Below are positions 54,846-64,000 of a DNA stretch of 64,000 bases, one piece after another. This DNA is from Talinum fruticosum (lineage: Eukaryota; Streptophyta; Magnoliopsida; Caryophyllales; Talinaceae), in assembly GCA_021018815.1 (NCBI GenBank), contig JAITYX010000065.1, positions 977,001 to 1,041,000 on the forward strand. The letters run 5' to 3'. A model generated the notes under the pieces. That model did not search any database, had not been told where the DNA came from, and saw only the letters and a program-made list of their open reading frames with translations. Numbering within the stretch: position 1 is the stretch's first letter; every line of letters begins with the position of its first letter. The translations under genes and the position numbers were made by a program.

Positions 54846-55680
54846 ATTTAGCCAAAAATAAAGTTCATCTCAATTCCGGTGAGTCCATTATAGTATTTAG
54901 CTAAAAATAAATATAATCTCAAATTAGGGGAGTTCATTCTTACATTAAGCCAAAAATCGATTTCATCTTAGATTAGATGAGGCCATTTTTGCATTAGCCA
55001 AAAATAAATTTCGTCTCAAATTAGGTTAGTAAATTCATCCCCAATGGATGAGTCCATTTTGCATTAGCCAAAATTTTAAATTCATGTCAAATAGGTGAGT
55101 CCATTTTTACATTTAGTCAAAAATAAATTTCATCTGAAATTGGGTGAGTATATTTTGCATTTAGGAAAAAATAAATTTCATCTCAAATTAGTTGAGTGAA
55201 TTTTACATTTAGCCAAAAATAAATTTCATCCGAAATAGGTGAGTCCATTTTTGCATTATCCAAATTTTAAATTCATCTCAAAATAGGTGAGTCTATTTTT
55301 TACATTAGCCAAATTTTAAATTCATCTCAAATAGGTGAGTCCATTTTTTTCATTCAATCAAATTTTGAATTCATCTCAAATATCCGAGTTCATTTTCGCA
55401 TTAGCCAAATTTTGAAGTCGCCTATTTATCTCAAATAGGTGAGTCCATTTTTGAATTAGTCAAATTTTGAATTCATCTCAAATAGGTGAGTTATTTTTTG
55501 CATTAGCCAAATTTTAAATTCATCTCAAATAGGTCAATCTTTTGTTTGCATTAGTCGATTTAAAATTCATCTCAAAATAGGTAAATCTGTTGTTTGCATT
55601 AACCAAATTAAACTTATCTCAAATTAGAAAGTCTTTGTTTGCATTTAGCCAAATCAAATTCAGCCCAATCTAAGAGACTC
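54846..55680. repeat. Minisatellite array 1 in gypsy G leader, unit about 46 bp
   Basis: About 18 degenerate units, each with a core (T)AGCCAAA..., then AAATTCATCTCAAATAGGTG, then AGTCCATTTTTGCAT. Early units carry AAAAATAAATTTC, later ones AAATTTTAAATTC, so two subtypes are arranged in blocks. The last units lose the GAGTCCA part. Gypsy A has two or three relics of the same unit in its leader. Confidence 0.92.
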
Positions 55681-55987
55681 CATGTTCCCGTTGCATTTCA
55701 TTTTGGTCCAATTTGTACTCTTTATGTGCATCGAACTAAAAGAGCATATCATTTTCTTTTCTCTTAGGATTAGTCGTTCCTCGGGTCAAGCACTTAAGCC
55801 CCATCTCTCCTAAAATTTTTCCACAAGCGAGTCCCGAGCACCTACTCTTTTGGGATGCATGATAGGGAATCCAACTCAAACCGGGAATCTTGGCTCGAAG
55901 GGGTTAGGAAATAAGAAGTCTACTTTAACACCTTTGCTTGTCACACCATTACGTTGCCCAAGGTCAAAGTACAACCTTTCTTTAAAA
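55681..55987 (+). other. Gypsy G leader before gag
   Basis: About 300 bp with pyrimidine-rich patches lie between array 1 and the gag ATG. An in-frame extension upstream to 55,850 exists but lacks similarity to A. I see no other signal. Confidence 0.45.
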
Positions 55988-56800
55988 ATGACTAACAAGC
56001 CGGAACAAACTCCCATCATGACCTTGTTTAAGGAATCTACTGTAAGGATAGAACCTAGGGTTGAGGCCCAAGATAAGAAGATTGAGTCAATAGGAGAAAC
56101 CCTTAACCTCATACTCAAAGAAATGGTGAAGAAATCAAAAGAGGAAGAACCTCAACCTAAACCTCGGTCCAAGCCTCGGTCTAATCCACGAATAGATTGG
56201 ATAGAGAAGATGTTAAGGGAGTCATCAATATTTAATGACTACTATTTGGCCCATGGATTCACTTCAATCCCTAAAGGCAAGTTGCCCCCAAAATTCACTA
56301 TGCCTAACATCAAGTTCCACGGGATCGAAAACCCTCACCACCATGTAAGGAACTTTATAGGGGCAATGGCTTACTGGAATGTACCGGAAGATACATCCCC
56401 CATGGACATTTGACAAAAATGTCATGAAGTTATACAATGTTGTCGACCCACAAAATGAGGTCACGAACTGGCACGATCTTTATTAGGAGTTCTTACATCA
56501 ATACTCCTACAATACTGATCTACTAGTCACACTTCGAGACCTACAGTTGATCAAGCAAGGAGACAATGAAAGCTTCACTAACTTCCTCACTCGTTGGAGG
56601 GCAAAGGCTGCATATGTGCACTGATCGACCTTCCGGAAAGGATCGAGTTAGACTCATTATCAAAAATTTGCAACCCACCTATCATCAACACTTGAAGTTC
56701 TTGCCGTTCATGAACTTTAAAACACTCCAAGTTGCCGATATGCTTATAGAAGAGGAGCATGCATTCACAACCAACTAAAAGATCATCCAATGAGCCCATC
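55988..56800 (+). pseudogene. Gypsy G gag
   Basis: I choose ATG at 55,988 (MTNKPEQTPIMTLF) because the upstream in-frame codons are not gag-like. VEAQDKKIESIGETLNLILK is coiled-coil-like, then a Pro/Arg-rich stretch, then HGFTSIPKGKLPPKFTMPNI and ENPHHHVRNFIGAMAYWNV. The frame stops at 56,413, then continues shifted with LYNVVDPQNEVTNW, EFLHQYSYNTDLLVTL, ESFTNFLTRWRAKA and, shifted again, IKNLQPTYHQHLKFLPF. Gag of A has the same order. It is near-complete but has two or three shifts. Confidence 0.83.
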
Positions 56801-57734
56801 ACTCATCAAGGATGCTAATAAAGTGTGTATTTCCCTTTTTCAAATCCATTCTATGTCTATTTCCTTTTCTTGTTTTTTTTAAAAAAACCCAAAGCGATAT
56901 TCCTTTTTAATTACAAAGGGCTGATTTCCGTTATAGCAGATACGTAGGAAGCCCATGAGGTATGACCCCAATCTTAATCTTGTTTCCATTTCTCATTTCC
57001 CAAATCCAAGACCCTTTTCCATACACAAAGGATTATAAACCCATCAGGAAAAGGCGTCGAATGAATCAAGAAGCAAGCCATGCCGACTCGGAACCAAACC
57101 ATGAAGTCTCCGGTTCACTTCTCAGCCTAGCAGAGTACATCATAGTTTAAGCGCCCTACTTTTCTTTAGGCTCTTCTTTGGGTAGTAGCGGCTAAAGTGT
57201 AATTTTTGTCTTTGTCTTTTCTTGGACTTTTCGCATCATCTTAATAAAACAATGCATTTGTTCTTAGAATAGAGTCTTGCAATCATGTCCTTTTTCATGA
57301 GTCAAATCTTAAAAACAGAGAAATTAATTAAAAAAGCACCCTAGAAGAGATTATTCAATCAAGTAGCGTTCATTAAGTTAACATCAAGAAGGTCACCAGC
57401 ACTCCCACCTTCAAAGAAATTTAACCAATATTATCGAAGCTTATCAACTCTCCAACATTCGAGAAGAGCTATACGAAGCACCTAAGAAGAACCTAGGGGC
57501 TCATAAAAAAGGATCATACAACAACTCCAAGGATAAGCAAGGAGAGGCACAAATCGTCTACCATACAAACAAAGGAGCTATTAGCAAGCAAACTAAAAGC
57601 TAAAATTTAGAATGAGGCACATAACCTCATGGAGTATCAAATTTTCAAGCATGTCGTTACCTATATTTCAAGTCATCCAATGACCAAGTCTAGGAAAAAT
57701 TTCAACATAAAAATAACTATCTATCTATATTCTA
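56801..57734 (+). other. Gypsy G stretch between gag and array 2; no pol seen
   Basis: An open piece at 56,962-57,150 has no known domain. I searched this stretch for the D-S/T-G and LLGRPW words of protease, the YVDD of RT, the FDGAS of RNase H and the integrase His-Cys block and found none. An AATAAAACA word lies near 57,242. The deletion junction that removed pol, if there was one, should lie here. Confidence 0.5.
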
Positions 57735-58185
57735 ACGAAGATGGATAGACGTCGAGTCTCAAGCCTAACAATGGTCAAGGTTCCGACATCTCTTTCAAGC
57801 TTTAGGCCCGATAATGGTCAAGGTTTAGACACACTTCGTAGACCTTCAAGCCCAATAGTTGTCGAGGTTGATACATCATCTCCGTCGAGCTTCGAGCGCA
57901 ATAGAAGTCAAGGTTCACACAATCCTGTCCGGATTCGGGCCTAACAACGGTCAAGGTTCGGGCATCATCTCCGTCGAGCTTCAGGCCTAATAGTTGTCAA
58001 GGTTCGGACATCCCCGTCAAGCTTCGGACCTAACAGCGGTTAAGGTTCAAACACACTCTAGTCGAGTTTCAAGCCTAACAATGGTCAACGTTTAGACATC
58101 CACGTCAAGCTTCGGGCCTAACAACGGTCAATGTTCGGACATCTCCGTCAAGCTTTAGGCCCAACAAGTGGTCAAGGTTCTCACA
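57735..58185. repeat. Minisatellite array 2 in gypsy G, unit about 43-46 bp
   Basis: About ten units built on GGGCCTAACAACGGTCAAGG, TTCGGACATC, TCCGTCAAGCTTC. Looser relatives (GCCAAG, AAGCTTCGGG, TGGTCAAGTTTAG) go on to about 58,620. It lies a little over 0.5 kb before the purine tract and is unrelated to array 1. Confidence 0.9.
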
Positions 58186-58731
58186 CGAGCACACCAAGAC
58201 TTCAGCACTTCCCCATGGCCAAGTCAAGGAAGCACATTTAAAACATGATCCGGTTACAAATCATTTTCGGATAACACTTGCAACTATTGACATATGATTA
58301 TCGCCTAACAAAACTATTAGTGCATAAAGTTTTAGCCAAGCTTTAGACCAAGATTGGTCAAGTTTAGGCCTCTTATCTAAGCTTCGGGACATTGATCGAG
58401 CCAAGGTTAGGATACTCAGTCAAACTTCGGATCTAAGAAATGGTCAAGTTTAGCACCCCGTTGGACTTCAAACTTTACTACCCGAGTCAAGTTCAAGCCC
58501 CTCGCCAAGCTTTAGAGTATGTACGTGGTGAAGTTTAGGCGTAGTAATCTGAGCTTCGGGTCTTTGATTAGCCAAGTTCGGGAATCATTGACTCGGACAT
58601 TAGACTCCATTGGTAAAGTCTAGACTCAGCAGTAAGAAATCAAGTACAAAAACTCCGGACGTGTTAATTTAATTGGCATCCAAAGCAACAATTAAGCACC
58701 CTTTAGTGTCAACTTTGACCTTCGTCTTTCG
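58186..58731. other. Decayed extension of array 2 and 3' internal sequence
   Basis: Scattered half-units of array 2 run to about 58,620. Then CTTTGACCTTCGTCTTTCGG matches the same place in gypsy H (26,285-26,300). No coding signal is present. Confidence 0.55.
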
Positions 58732-58739
58732 GACTCGGC

Positions 58740-58750
58740 CAAAGTGGAGA
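58740..58750 (+). promoter_or_regulatory. Gypsy G polypurine tract
   Basis: AAAGTGGAGA just before the 3' LTR; the H equivalent is AAGTAGGGGG. This is the plus-strand priming site. Confidence 0.65.
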
Positions 58751-58756
58751 CTAACT

Positions 58757-60690
58757 CGTAGACATAAAAAAGTGTCAACCTTTTCCTCTTTTATTTACTT
58801 GTTGGCCCGATGATGAGATCCTAGCCTTGTCTCGTAACATTCGGATTTTGATTGATGTGAGAGAAGACAAGTAAACCACAAAGAACCCCTTAACACCACA
58901 AATTTAGCTTTCTTTGCATTGGGCCAATCCACAAAGCCATTTTATTTTGCCGGACCAAGCCCGGTTTGGGCTACCAACCAGAAACCTAAACCCGACCCTA
59001 AAATAAAACCTACCGAAAATAGAAACCAACCAAAAATGGAAACTCGCCAAAATGGAAAATTTCTAAAAATGAAAAGCTACTATGGTTGGCGTCGGTCTTC
59101 TCTATTTTGGGCAAAAACACATAAGTCTTTCACTCAAGCAACTAAGTGAGGCACGTGAACTCGAAAAGTCCAAACGACACCGTACAATACTAGCATCGCG
59201 CTTTAAGGCCTATTCTGTCAAAGCGCTACATTTCGCTCTAGATACTAGCCGAGCCACGGAAACCAAGTTCACCGAAATGAAACCGTTGGGAGATCGGTGC
59301 CGTGCATCTCGACCCTCTCCAAGGATTTTCCGGTTCGGAAGGATTTTGTTATGTTTTTTCTAGAATTTTGTCGCTTCTATTCAGCTGTATTGGATGACTT
59401 CTTGTTGCTCCTCTTAGGTCATTTTGTGAACGACCATTCCTCTATAAATAAAGGGCCTAACCCCTTACTTTGGAAGATGTCATTAACCTAGGTACATGCT
59501 GCTAAAAACTAACTAAAACCTATTGATTGCTTCACGTATTCTGGTCACTTGGTCTCTTTTAGGCTCATCCTCATTACCAACATTCAATCCATAATCCTTC
59601 ATCATTTACATACATCATTCAACCTTCACGGAAAAGCTCACGTAAAAGCCTTCTTCGGTTTTGTTCATCCACCATCACGCTTCAAGATTCGTGCGCGATT
59701 TAAGATAAGTAGGTTGGACAACCTAAGGGTGCACATTTCATTCCTAATCCACATTACGATTTATTTAATAATCACATTTTGTCGCTTTCTACATTGTGGA
59801 TACAAAAATGTAATCGTTTTTAATTCCTCCTCGCTCGATGTAATCTTTTATTTTCGTTTTCGCTTTCTATTGCTATTCTTTTCGTTTTCTTTATCGCTTT
59901 CATTTACACCATTCTTTATCAATTTGCTAAGCTGCCTTGGTTGATTTAAGTTTTGCACTTTTCAAGTTGTTTGCTTCCTTGTTTAAACACATCTTTTTTC
60001 CTCACAACTCGAAGTAGTAAAGGTCGTGTGTTGACGGGCGGAATGGAAAGGCTTATCACTACATTTCGAACCTTCGCCCCGAACACTATATTCTTGATTC
60101 TAGACCGATGGAGTCCTTTTAAACCTCTTTAAAGCTTAGTTTTTGTATACTAAGGTTGGAAGAGTATGTCTTTTGTTTTTGTTAGTTTTTGTTCCTAAAG
60201 CCGACCGGCGACTCCCTTTTCCTATATTATTTTTCGTAATTGCTTCTCAGTATTTCTAATTTAAAAGATTGAAAATTTTCATTTATTTTCTACCAACCAA
60301 GGCCACCGGACACCGGTCAATGCTACCCTCGCTGGCGCTGGCCGGTGGCCGGCCTTGGCTTTGGTCCAAGCCAATGGTATTCACTGTTTTGGCCCAAAAG
60401 CCTTGCGACAGAATGTAGATCTGAATTTTTTATTTTCCTAAATTATGAAATAATATCCCAAGACCTTCTAAATTTAATTTCCAAAATAAAAGATTCATAA
60501 AAATCGCCAATCACCACTTTGCTTAAACTATTCCAAATTAAATTATAAAATTCGAAATCTCAATAAGAGACACACCCCACTTTCCAAATGTACTTTCAAA
60601 ATTCATCTTTCGGAAAGAATCTTCTAAAACCAAAGAAACCCGACATTTGTGGGGAAGCTTCGTCCCATAGTACGGGTTGTGGTTCCTACA
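58757..60690 (+). repeat. Gypsy G 3' LTR, 1,934 bp
   Basis: It starts CGTAGACATAAAAAAG (decayed TGTAGACACC) and ends GTGGTTCCTACA. TATAAATA is at 59,443. It aligns with the split 5' LTR and with the solo LTRs at 31,949 and 39,502. GGCAT of the target duplication follows. Confidence 0.88.
59443..59450 (+). promoter_or_regulatory. TATA box in gypsy G 3' LTR
   Basis: TATAAATAAAGGGCC, in the same place as TATAAATAG at 33,989. The 5' LTR of G has the decayed TATTAATAG here. Confidence 0.55.
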
Positions 60691-60695
60691 GGCAT
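60691..60695. repeat. Gypsy G right target duplication (GGCAT)
   Basis: Pairs with GGGAT at 45,008-45,012. Confidence 0.7.
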
Positions 60696-61620
60696 GAAAG
60701 ATTGGGCCATGTTGGTATGAACACCATTGATAAACTTTCAAAGCGTCAATTGTTAAGAGGTGTTCCAAAATGCAAATACATGAAATATCATGTTTGCTAT
60801 GCTTGTGTGAAAGGTAAGTAAGTGAGAGCCCTATTCAAAGCCATAAATTATTCTCTACCTCCAAACCTCTTGATCTTTTACATATTGATCTTTGTAGACC
60901 AATTCTAGTCAAAAGCATCAAAGGTAGTGAATATGTATTTCTTATAGTTGATGATTATTCCCGATTTACTTGGGTATATTTTTAAAGGAATAAAAATGAT
61001 GTTTTCAACGAACACCCCTATTATATGAGTCCGAAGTAACAATAGAGGTGAATTCAAAGATGAATTTGGCAAGCTTGGTCACAACTTCGAATATTCCTTA
61101 AATTCTTGGCTCCAAGGACACCACAACAAAGTGCAGTAGTTGAGAGAAAGAATCAAACCTTAGAAGAGATTGCAAGGATCATGATGATAGGCAATGACCT
61201 TCCATACCATTTTTGGCGAAGCCCTTAACATCGAAAATTATGTTCAAAATCCTTGCCTCAATAGACCCTTATTGAAAAAATACTCTTTATGAACTCTATA
61301 AAGGTAAAAAGCCAAAAAATTCATATTTCAAGACCTTTGGATGGAAGTGTTTCGTGCACATCAATGGTATAAAAAATCTTACCAAGTTTAAACATTGGTC
61401 GAGATGAAGGTATATTCCTTGGATACTCTTCGGTTAGTAAGGCTTATTGTGTATTTAATCAACATATTAAAATTGTTCAAGAGAGTATTCATGTGATGTT
61501 TTATGAAAACAATAATGGTCATATAAGTTCTTCATCTTTTAGTGATATGAGACTGAGTAGGGAAGAAGAAGATGAAGGAATCCCTCGGATTCCCAATTTG
61601 TACCATAAAGAACCTAGTTA
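60691..61620 (+). pseudogene. Copia E integrase, downstream part
   Basis: It resumes with HERLGHVGMNTIDKLSK, LLRGVPKCKYMKYHVCYACV (His-Cys zinc region), then in other frames LLHIDLCRPI, a FLIVDDYSRFTW equivalent, EEIARIMMIGNDLPYHF, a LYELYKGKKPKN-like block and GIFLGYSSVSKAYCVF. It is broken many times. It joins the part ending at 45,012. Confidence 0.8.
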
Positions 61621-62900
61621 GACATAAGGTAAGACACAGGAAACTATAAATCAAACGAACTCAAATCCTAATTTGACTCAAGAACAACCTATATTTGAGC
61701 CACGAAATGAGGATTTTAACTTGAATCCTAATCTTAACATCCATTAAGAATCGGGAAAAGGACTCGGATTCAAATCTTACTCGTCAAAGAGACAACTTAC
61801 TTGTTAAACATAAACTAAGGCATACAAACTCGTTCAAATTTTAGGAATAGCGTTCTTCTATTTCATATCTTATATAGAACCTAAGAATTATGAGGATGCA
61901 TTACATAACCCAAATTAGATCAATGCCATGCAAGATGAACTAGCCCAGTTCGAAAGGAACCAAGTATGTACACTCGCCATCGGACCCAAAAAACATCCTG
62001 TCCTAGGAACAAAATTTATTTTAAGGAAAAAGTTAGATGAGTTCGGGAATGTGGTTAGAAACAAGGTCGAGCTAGTTGCCAAAGGCTATAACCAGGAGGC
62101 GGACATTGACTTTGAAGAGACCTTTACACCCATTGTAACATTAGAGGCAATTCGCATATTACTTTGTTTTGCATCGAGACATGGGCATGAAATTATATCA
62201 AATCGTTGTGAAATGTGCATTTCTTAAGGGCTATCTCAACGAAGAAGTTTATCTTGAGTAATCCCTAGGGTTTGAAAAACCAGATTTTTCAAATCATGTG
62301 TTTAAACTTTAAAAAGCACTTTATGGTCTTAAGCAAGCCCCTAGAGCCTGGTATGAGCGACTAAGTAAATATTTATTAGAAAATTATTTCAAAAGCGAGA
62401 CTTATTGATAAAATTATTTTCACCAAATTCAAAGGTAAAGATTTCATCATAGTCTAAATATATGTTCATGACATTTTATTTGGTTCTACTAACGAAAATT
62501 TATACAAAGAGTTCTCTGACTTTTTAAGTAGAAAATTTGAGATGAGCATGATGGGTGAGTTGAAATTTTTCTTGGATTTCCAATCAAACACTGCAAAGAT
62601 GGTATCTTTGTTAATCGCGAAAAGTTTGTTGAAGAGCTACTTAAGAAATATAAGCTTGATAATGTCAAGCATGCATCAACTCCAATGGCCATCAATACAA
62701 AATTGGACTCGGATTCTAAAGATAAGCCACTAAATGAGAAGATTTATAGAGGTATGATGGGCCCACTTCTTTATCTGATTGCTAGTCAGCCGGACATAAT
62801 GTTTAGTGTTTGTTTATGTGCTAGATTTTAATCTTGTTCTAAAGAGTATCATTTGACTATTATAAGAAGAATTTTAGATACGTAGCAAGTACTTTGACTC
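61621..62900 (+). pseudogene. Copia E reverse transcriptase
   Basis: After a linker rich in Asn, Pro and Glu, the open piece 61,928-62,227 reads MQDELAQFERNQVCTLA, LGTKFILRKKLDEFGNVVRN, VAKGYNQEADIDFEETFTPI and LEAIRILLCFASRHG. Then come KALYGLKQAPRAWYERL and the active site Y-V-H-D-I-L-F-G at about 62,461, where the first catalytic Asp is His. MSMMGELKFFLDF and a VKHASTPMAINTKLDSDS-like stretch follow. It is inactive. Confidence 0.84.
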
Positions 62901-63420
62901 TTGATCTTTAGTATCTTAAGAAGTCAAATTTTGATGTGAGCAGATACACTCGATATGGATTATGTCATCCACAAGGTGGATAAAAAGAGCACCTTTAGTG
63001 CACATCAATTCTTAGGCCAGTCTTTAATTTCTTAACCTTCAATGAAATAAACATTTGTTGCATTGTCAATGGTTGAGGCACAATATATAGCTATCGGTGC
63101 ATGTTGTGCTTAAAATTTATGGATCATTCAACAAATGAGAGATCTTGGCATAGATTACAAACAAGTTCCAATTAAATCTGGCAATTAGAGTGCCATAAGC
63201 ATCACACAAAAATTCAGTACAACACTCTAAGACCAAGCATATTGCAATCATACACCACTTTATTAGGGATCATACAGAAAAAGGTGACATTGTTCTTGAC
63301 TTTATTCATATCAAGTACCGGTTTGCTGAAATTTTTCCCAAACCATTGAGTGAAGATCAATTTTGCTTCATAAGACGAGAATTTGGTATGCTAGATTCCA
63401 AACAATTGAGGGGAGATCCT
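62901..63420 (+). pseudogene. Copia E RNase H
   Basis: DYVIHKVDKKSTFSAHQFLG, MVEAQYIAIGACCA, KQVPIKSGNxSAISIT (the catalytic Asp position reads Gly), a KTKHI equivalent, GDIVLDFI, FAEIFPKPLSEDQFCFIRRE. Stops and shifts throughout. The match to pol ends near 63,415. Confidence 0.78.
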
Positions 63421-63763
63421 CTCTATGTACTAATGTGTTTGTTTAAGTATTTCAAGAAAACAAGGTGTATCTCACCTTGTCTAAGTACTTGTGTCTAAGA
63501 AGTTCAAGAAAAACAATGGACATCCGACTTCACAGGCAAGTCATTCCGATCCACCATAGTGTATCTAGAATCTATATATTTCAACGGTAAAAAATAAAGT
63601 CAAAGCAAAAATGGGCTAATTTTGTAAAATGGATCTCCAATTAATGGAAATTCATCATCTCAAAAAAGTTTGAAAATATTTGAATCTTTTAACAATTGAA
63701 TTTTGAAAATTAAAATAAAAAACACATCCTTTTTTTCCTCTCTCTTTCTTTCTTACCCTTAGA
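63421..63763 (+). other. Copia E pol-ORF3 spacer
   Basis: This AT-rich spacer has a pyrimidine tract at about 63,731-63,755, as in B, C and D. TCTATATATTTCAACGG near 63,571 sits where C and D have their TATA box, but it is weak. Confidence 0.4.
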
Positions 63764-64000
63764 CATGCCTTAAATTTCGGCAACTACCGCTCGTCTTCCT
63801 ATTTCACTACACCTGATCATGATAAAATCCAACCCACTTTTCTCTTTCTCGCACTTTCGTCCCTCTCGTCAAATCTCTCTCTCTCCTCTCTCCTAGGGTT
63901 TCACCTGAATTTCTCTCAATTCATCCTCTTCCTTTCGCCCATCTCTTCTAACACTTTAAGATTTTCTTATTCCTACCTAAAATCAACCATGGGTGAGACA
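63764..64000 (+). pseudogene. Copia E third ORF, start only
   Basis: ATGCCTTAA at 63,764 corresponds to the MPK start of ORF3 in B but runs into a stop at codon 3. A pyrimidine-rich stretch continues to the window edge. The assignment rests on position and the two first codons, so it is weak; ATG at 63,990 is another possible start. Confidence 0.35.

Larger units (their letters stand above)
45013..60690 (+). mobile_element. Gypsy element G, gag-only, with nested copia C
   Basis: The left LTR begins TATAAACACC (decayed TGTAGACACC) and the right LTR ends GGTTCCTACA; the 5-bp duplication flanks both in the integrase of copia E. The left LTR is interrupted by copia C (45,563 to about 54,075), resumes, and breaks off near 54,460 about 900 bp short of its end. 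Internal sequence (54,461-58,756) holds a large minisatellite array, gag, a second array and a purine tract, then the 3' LTR (58,757-60,690). I see no protease, RT, RNase H or integrase. This suggests a non-autonomous gag-only form mobilised by a relative such as A. Confidence 0.82.
42462..64000 (+). mobile_element. Ty1/copia element E, hosting gypsy G
   Basis: E inserted into the 3' region of D. Its left part (5' LTR 42,462-43,317; gag; protease; start of integrase) ends at 45,012. The integrase resumes at 60,691 with HERLGHVGMNT after gypsy G. Joining across G with one copy of the duplication gives the typical copia WLWHERLGH-type block. RT, RNase H and the beginning of ORF3 follow to the window edge. 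E is a more distant relative of B, C and D with a different, shorter LTR. All frames are broken. Confidence 0.85.

Noticed and set aside
54846..55680. A CRISPR-like array of regularly spaced repeats
   Set aside because: The units are contiguous and degenerate throughout, with no unique spacers, and the DNA is clearly plant. It is a minisatellite within a retrotransposon leader.
59549..59944. 131-codon plus-strand frame as a host protein
   Set aside because: It lies in the gypsy LTR; the homologous LTR copies do not keep the frame.
1..64000. tRNA, rRNA, snRNA or microRNA genes, or an intact host protein gene
   Set aside because: I saw no tRNA-like A/B box pair with cloverleaf, no rRNA sequence and no long uninterrupted exon series outside the transposable elements. 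A formal scan was not possible.

Overview
The window is plant nuclear DNA, most likely from a eudicot with a large, repeat-rich genome. The evidence is wall-to-wall plant transposable elements: SIRE/Maximus-like Ty1/copia elements with an initiator-Met tRNA primer site, Ty3/gypsy elements of an Ogre/Tat-like type, a two-gene CACTA transposon and a small MITE. I see no intact host gene, tRNA, rRNA or CRISPR array. Almost every reading frame is a broken piece of an element. The species cannot be named from the sequence.

Left part (1-28,330). A gypsy element on the minus strand (1 to about 7,310: RNase H, RT, protease, gag, leader) has its RNase H split by a 1.49-kb copia solo LTR flanked by a 5-bp duplication (292-1,784). 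A 5'-truncated copia element B follows (about 7,592-23,955). Its integrase is interrupted by a complete 7,842-bp CACTA transposon (9,332-17,173; duplication CTT) that carries minus-strand TNP2-like and TNPA-like genes. B ends with its own purine tract and 3' LTR. Next come scraps of gypsy and copia LTRs, an unassigned stretch of about 1.9 kb, a gypsy 3' LTR (26,325-27,913) and a scrap of copia RT (F).

Right part (28,331-64,000) is a nest that can be read from its junctions. Copia D sits in F. Copia E (from 42,462) sits in the 3' region of D. Gypsy G (45,013-60,690) sits in the integrase of E. Copia C (45,563 to about 54,075) sits in the 5' LTR of G. D also holds a MITE and two solo gypsy LTRs (31,949-35,271, with an internal 1.36-kb tandem duplication, and 39,502-41,455).

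How the parts work. The copia copies share one layout: LTR, tRNA primer site, gag with a zinc knuckle, protease, integrase, RT, RNase H, a third ORF with a plant-transposon-protein-like domain, purine tract, LTR. Copies C and D carry a TATA box about 150-190 bp before the third ORF, next to AACGG boxes like those in the LTR promoter, which suggests a separate promoter. Gypsy G has gag but no visible pol, two large minisatellite arrays and both LTRs, so it looks like a non-autonomous gag-only derivative of the family seen at the left edge. All calls come from reading the sequence by eye; boundaries given as 'about' could move by tens of bases.
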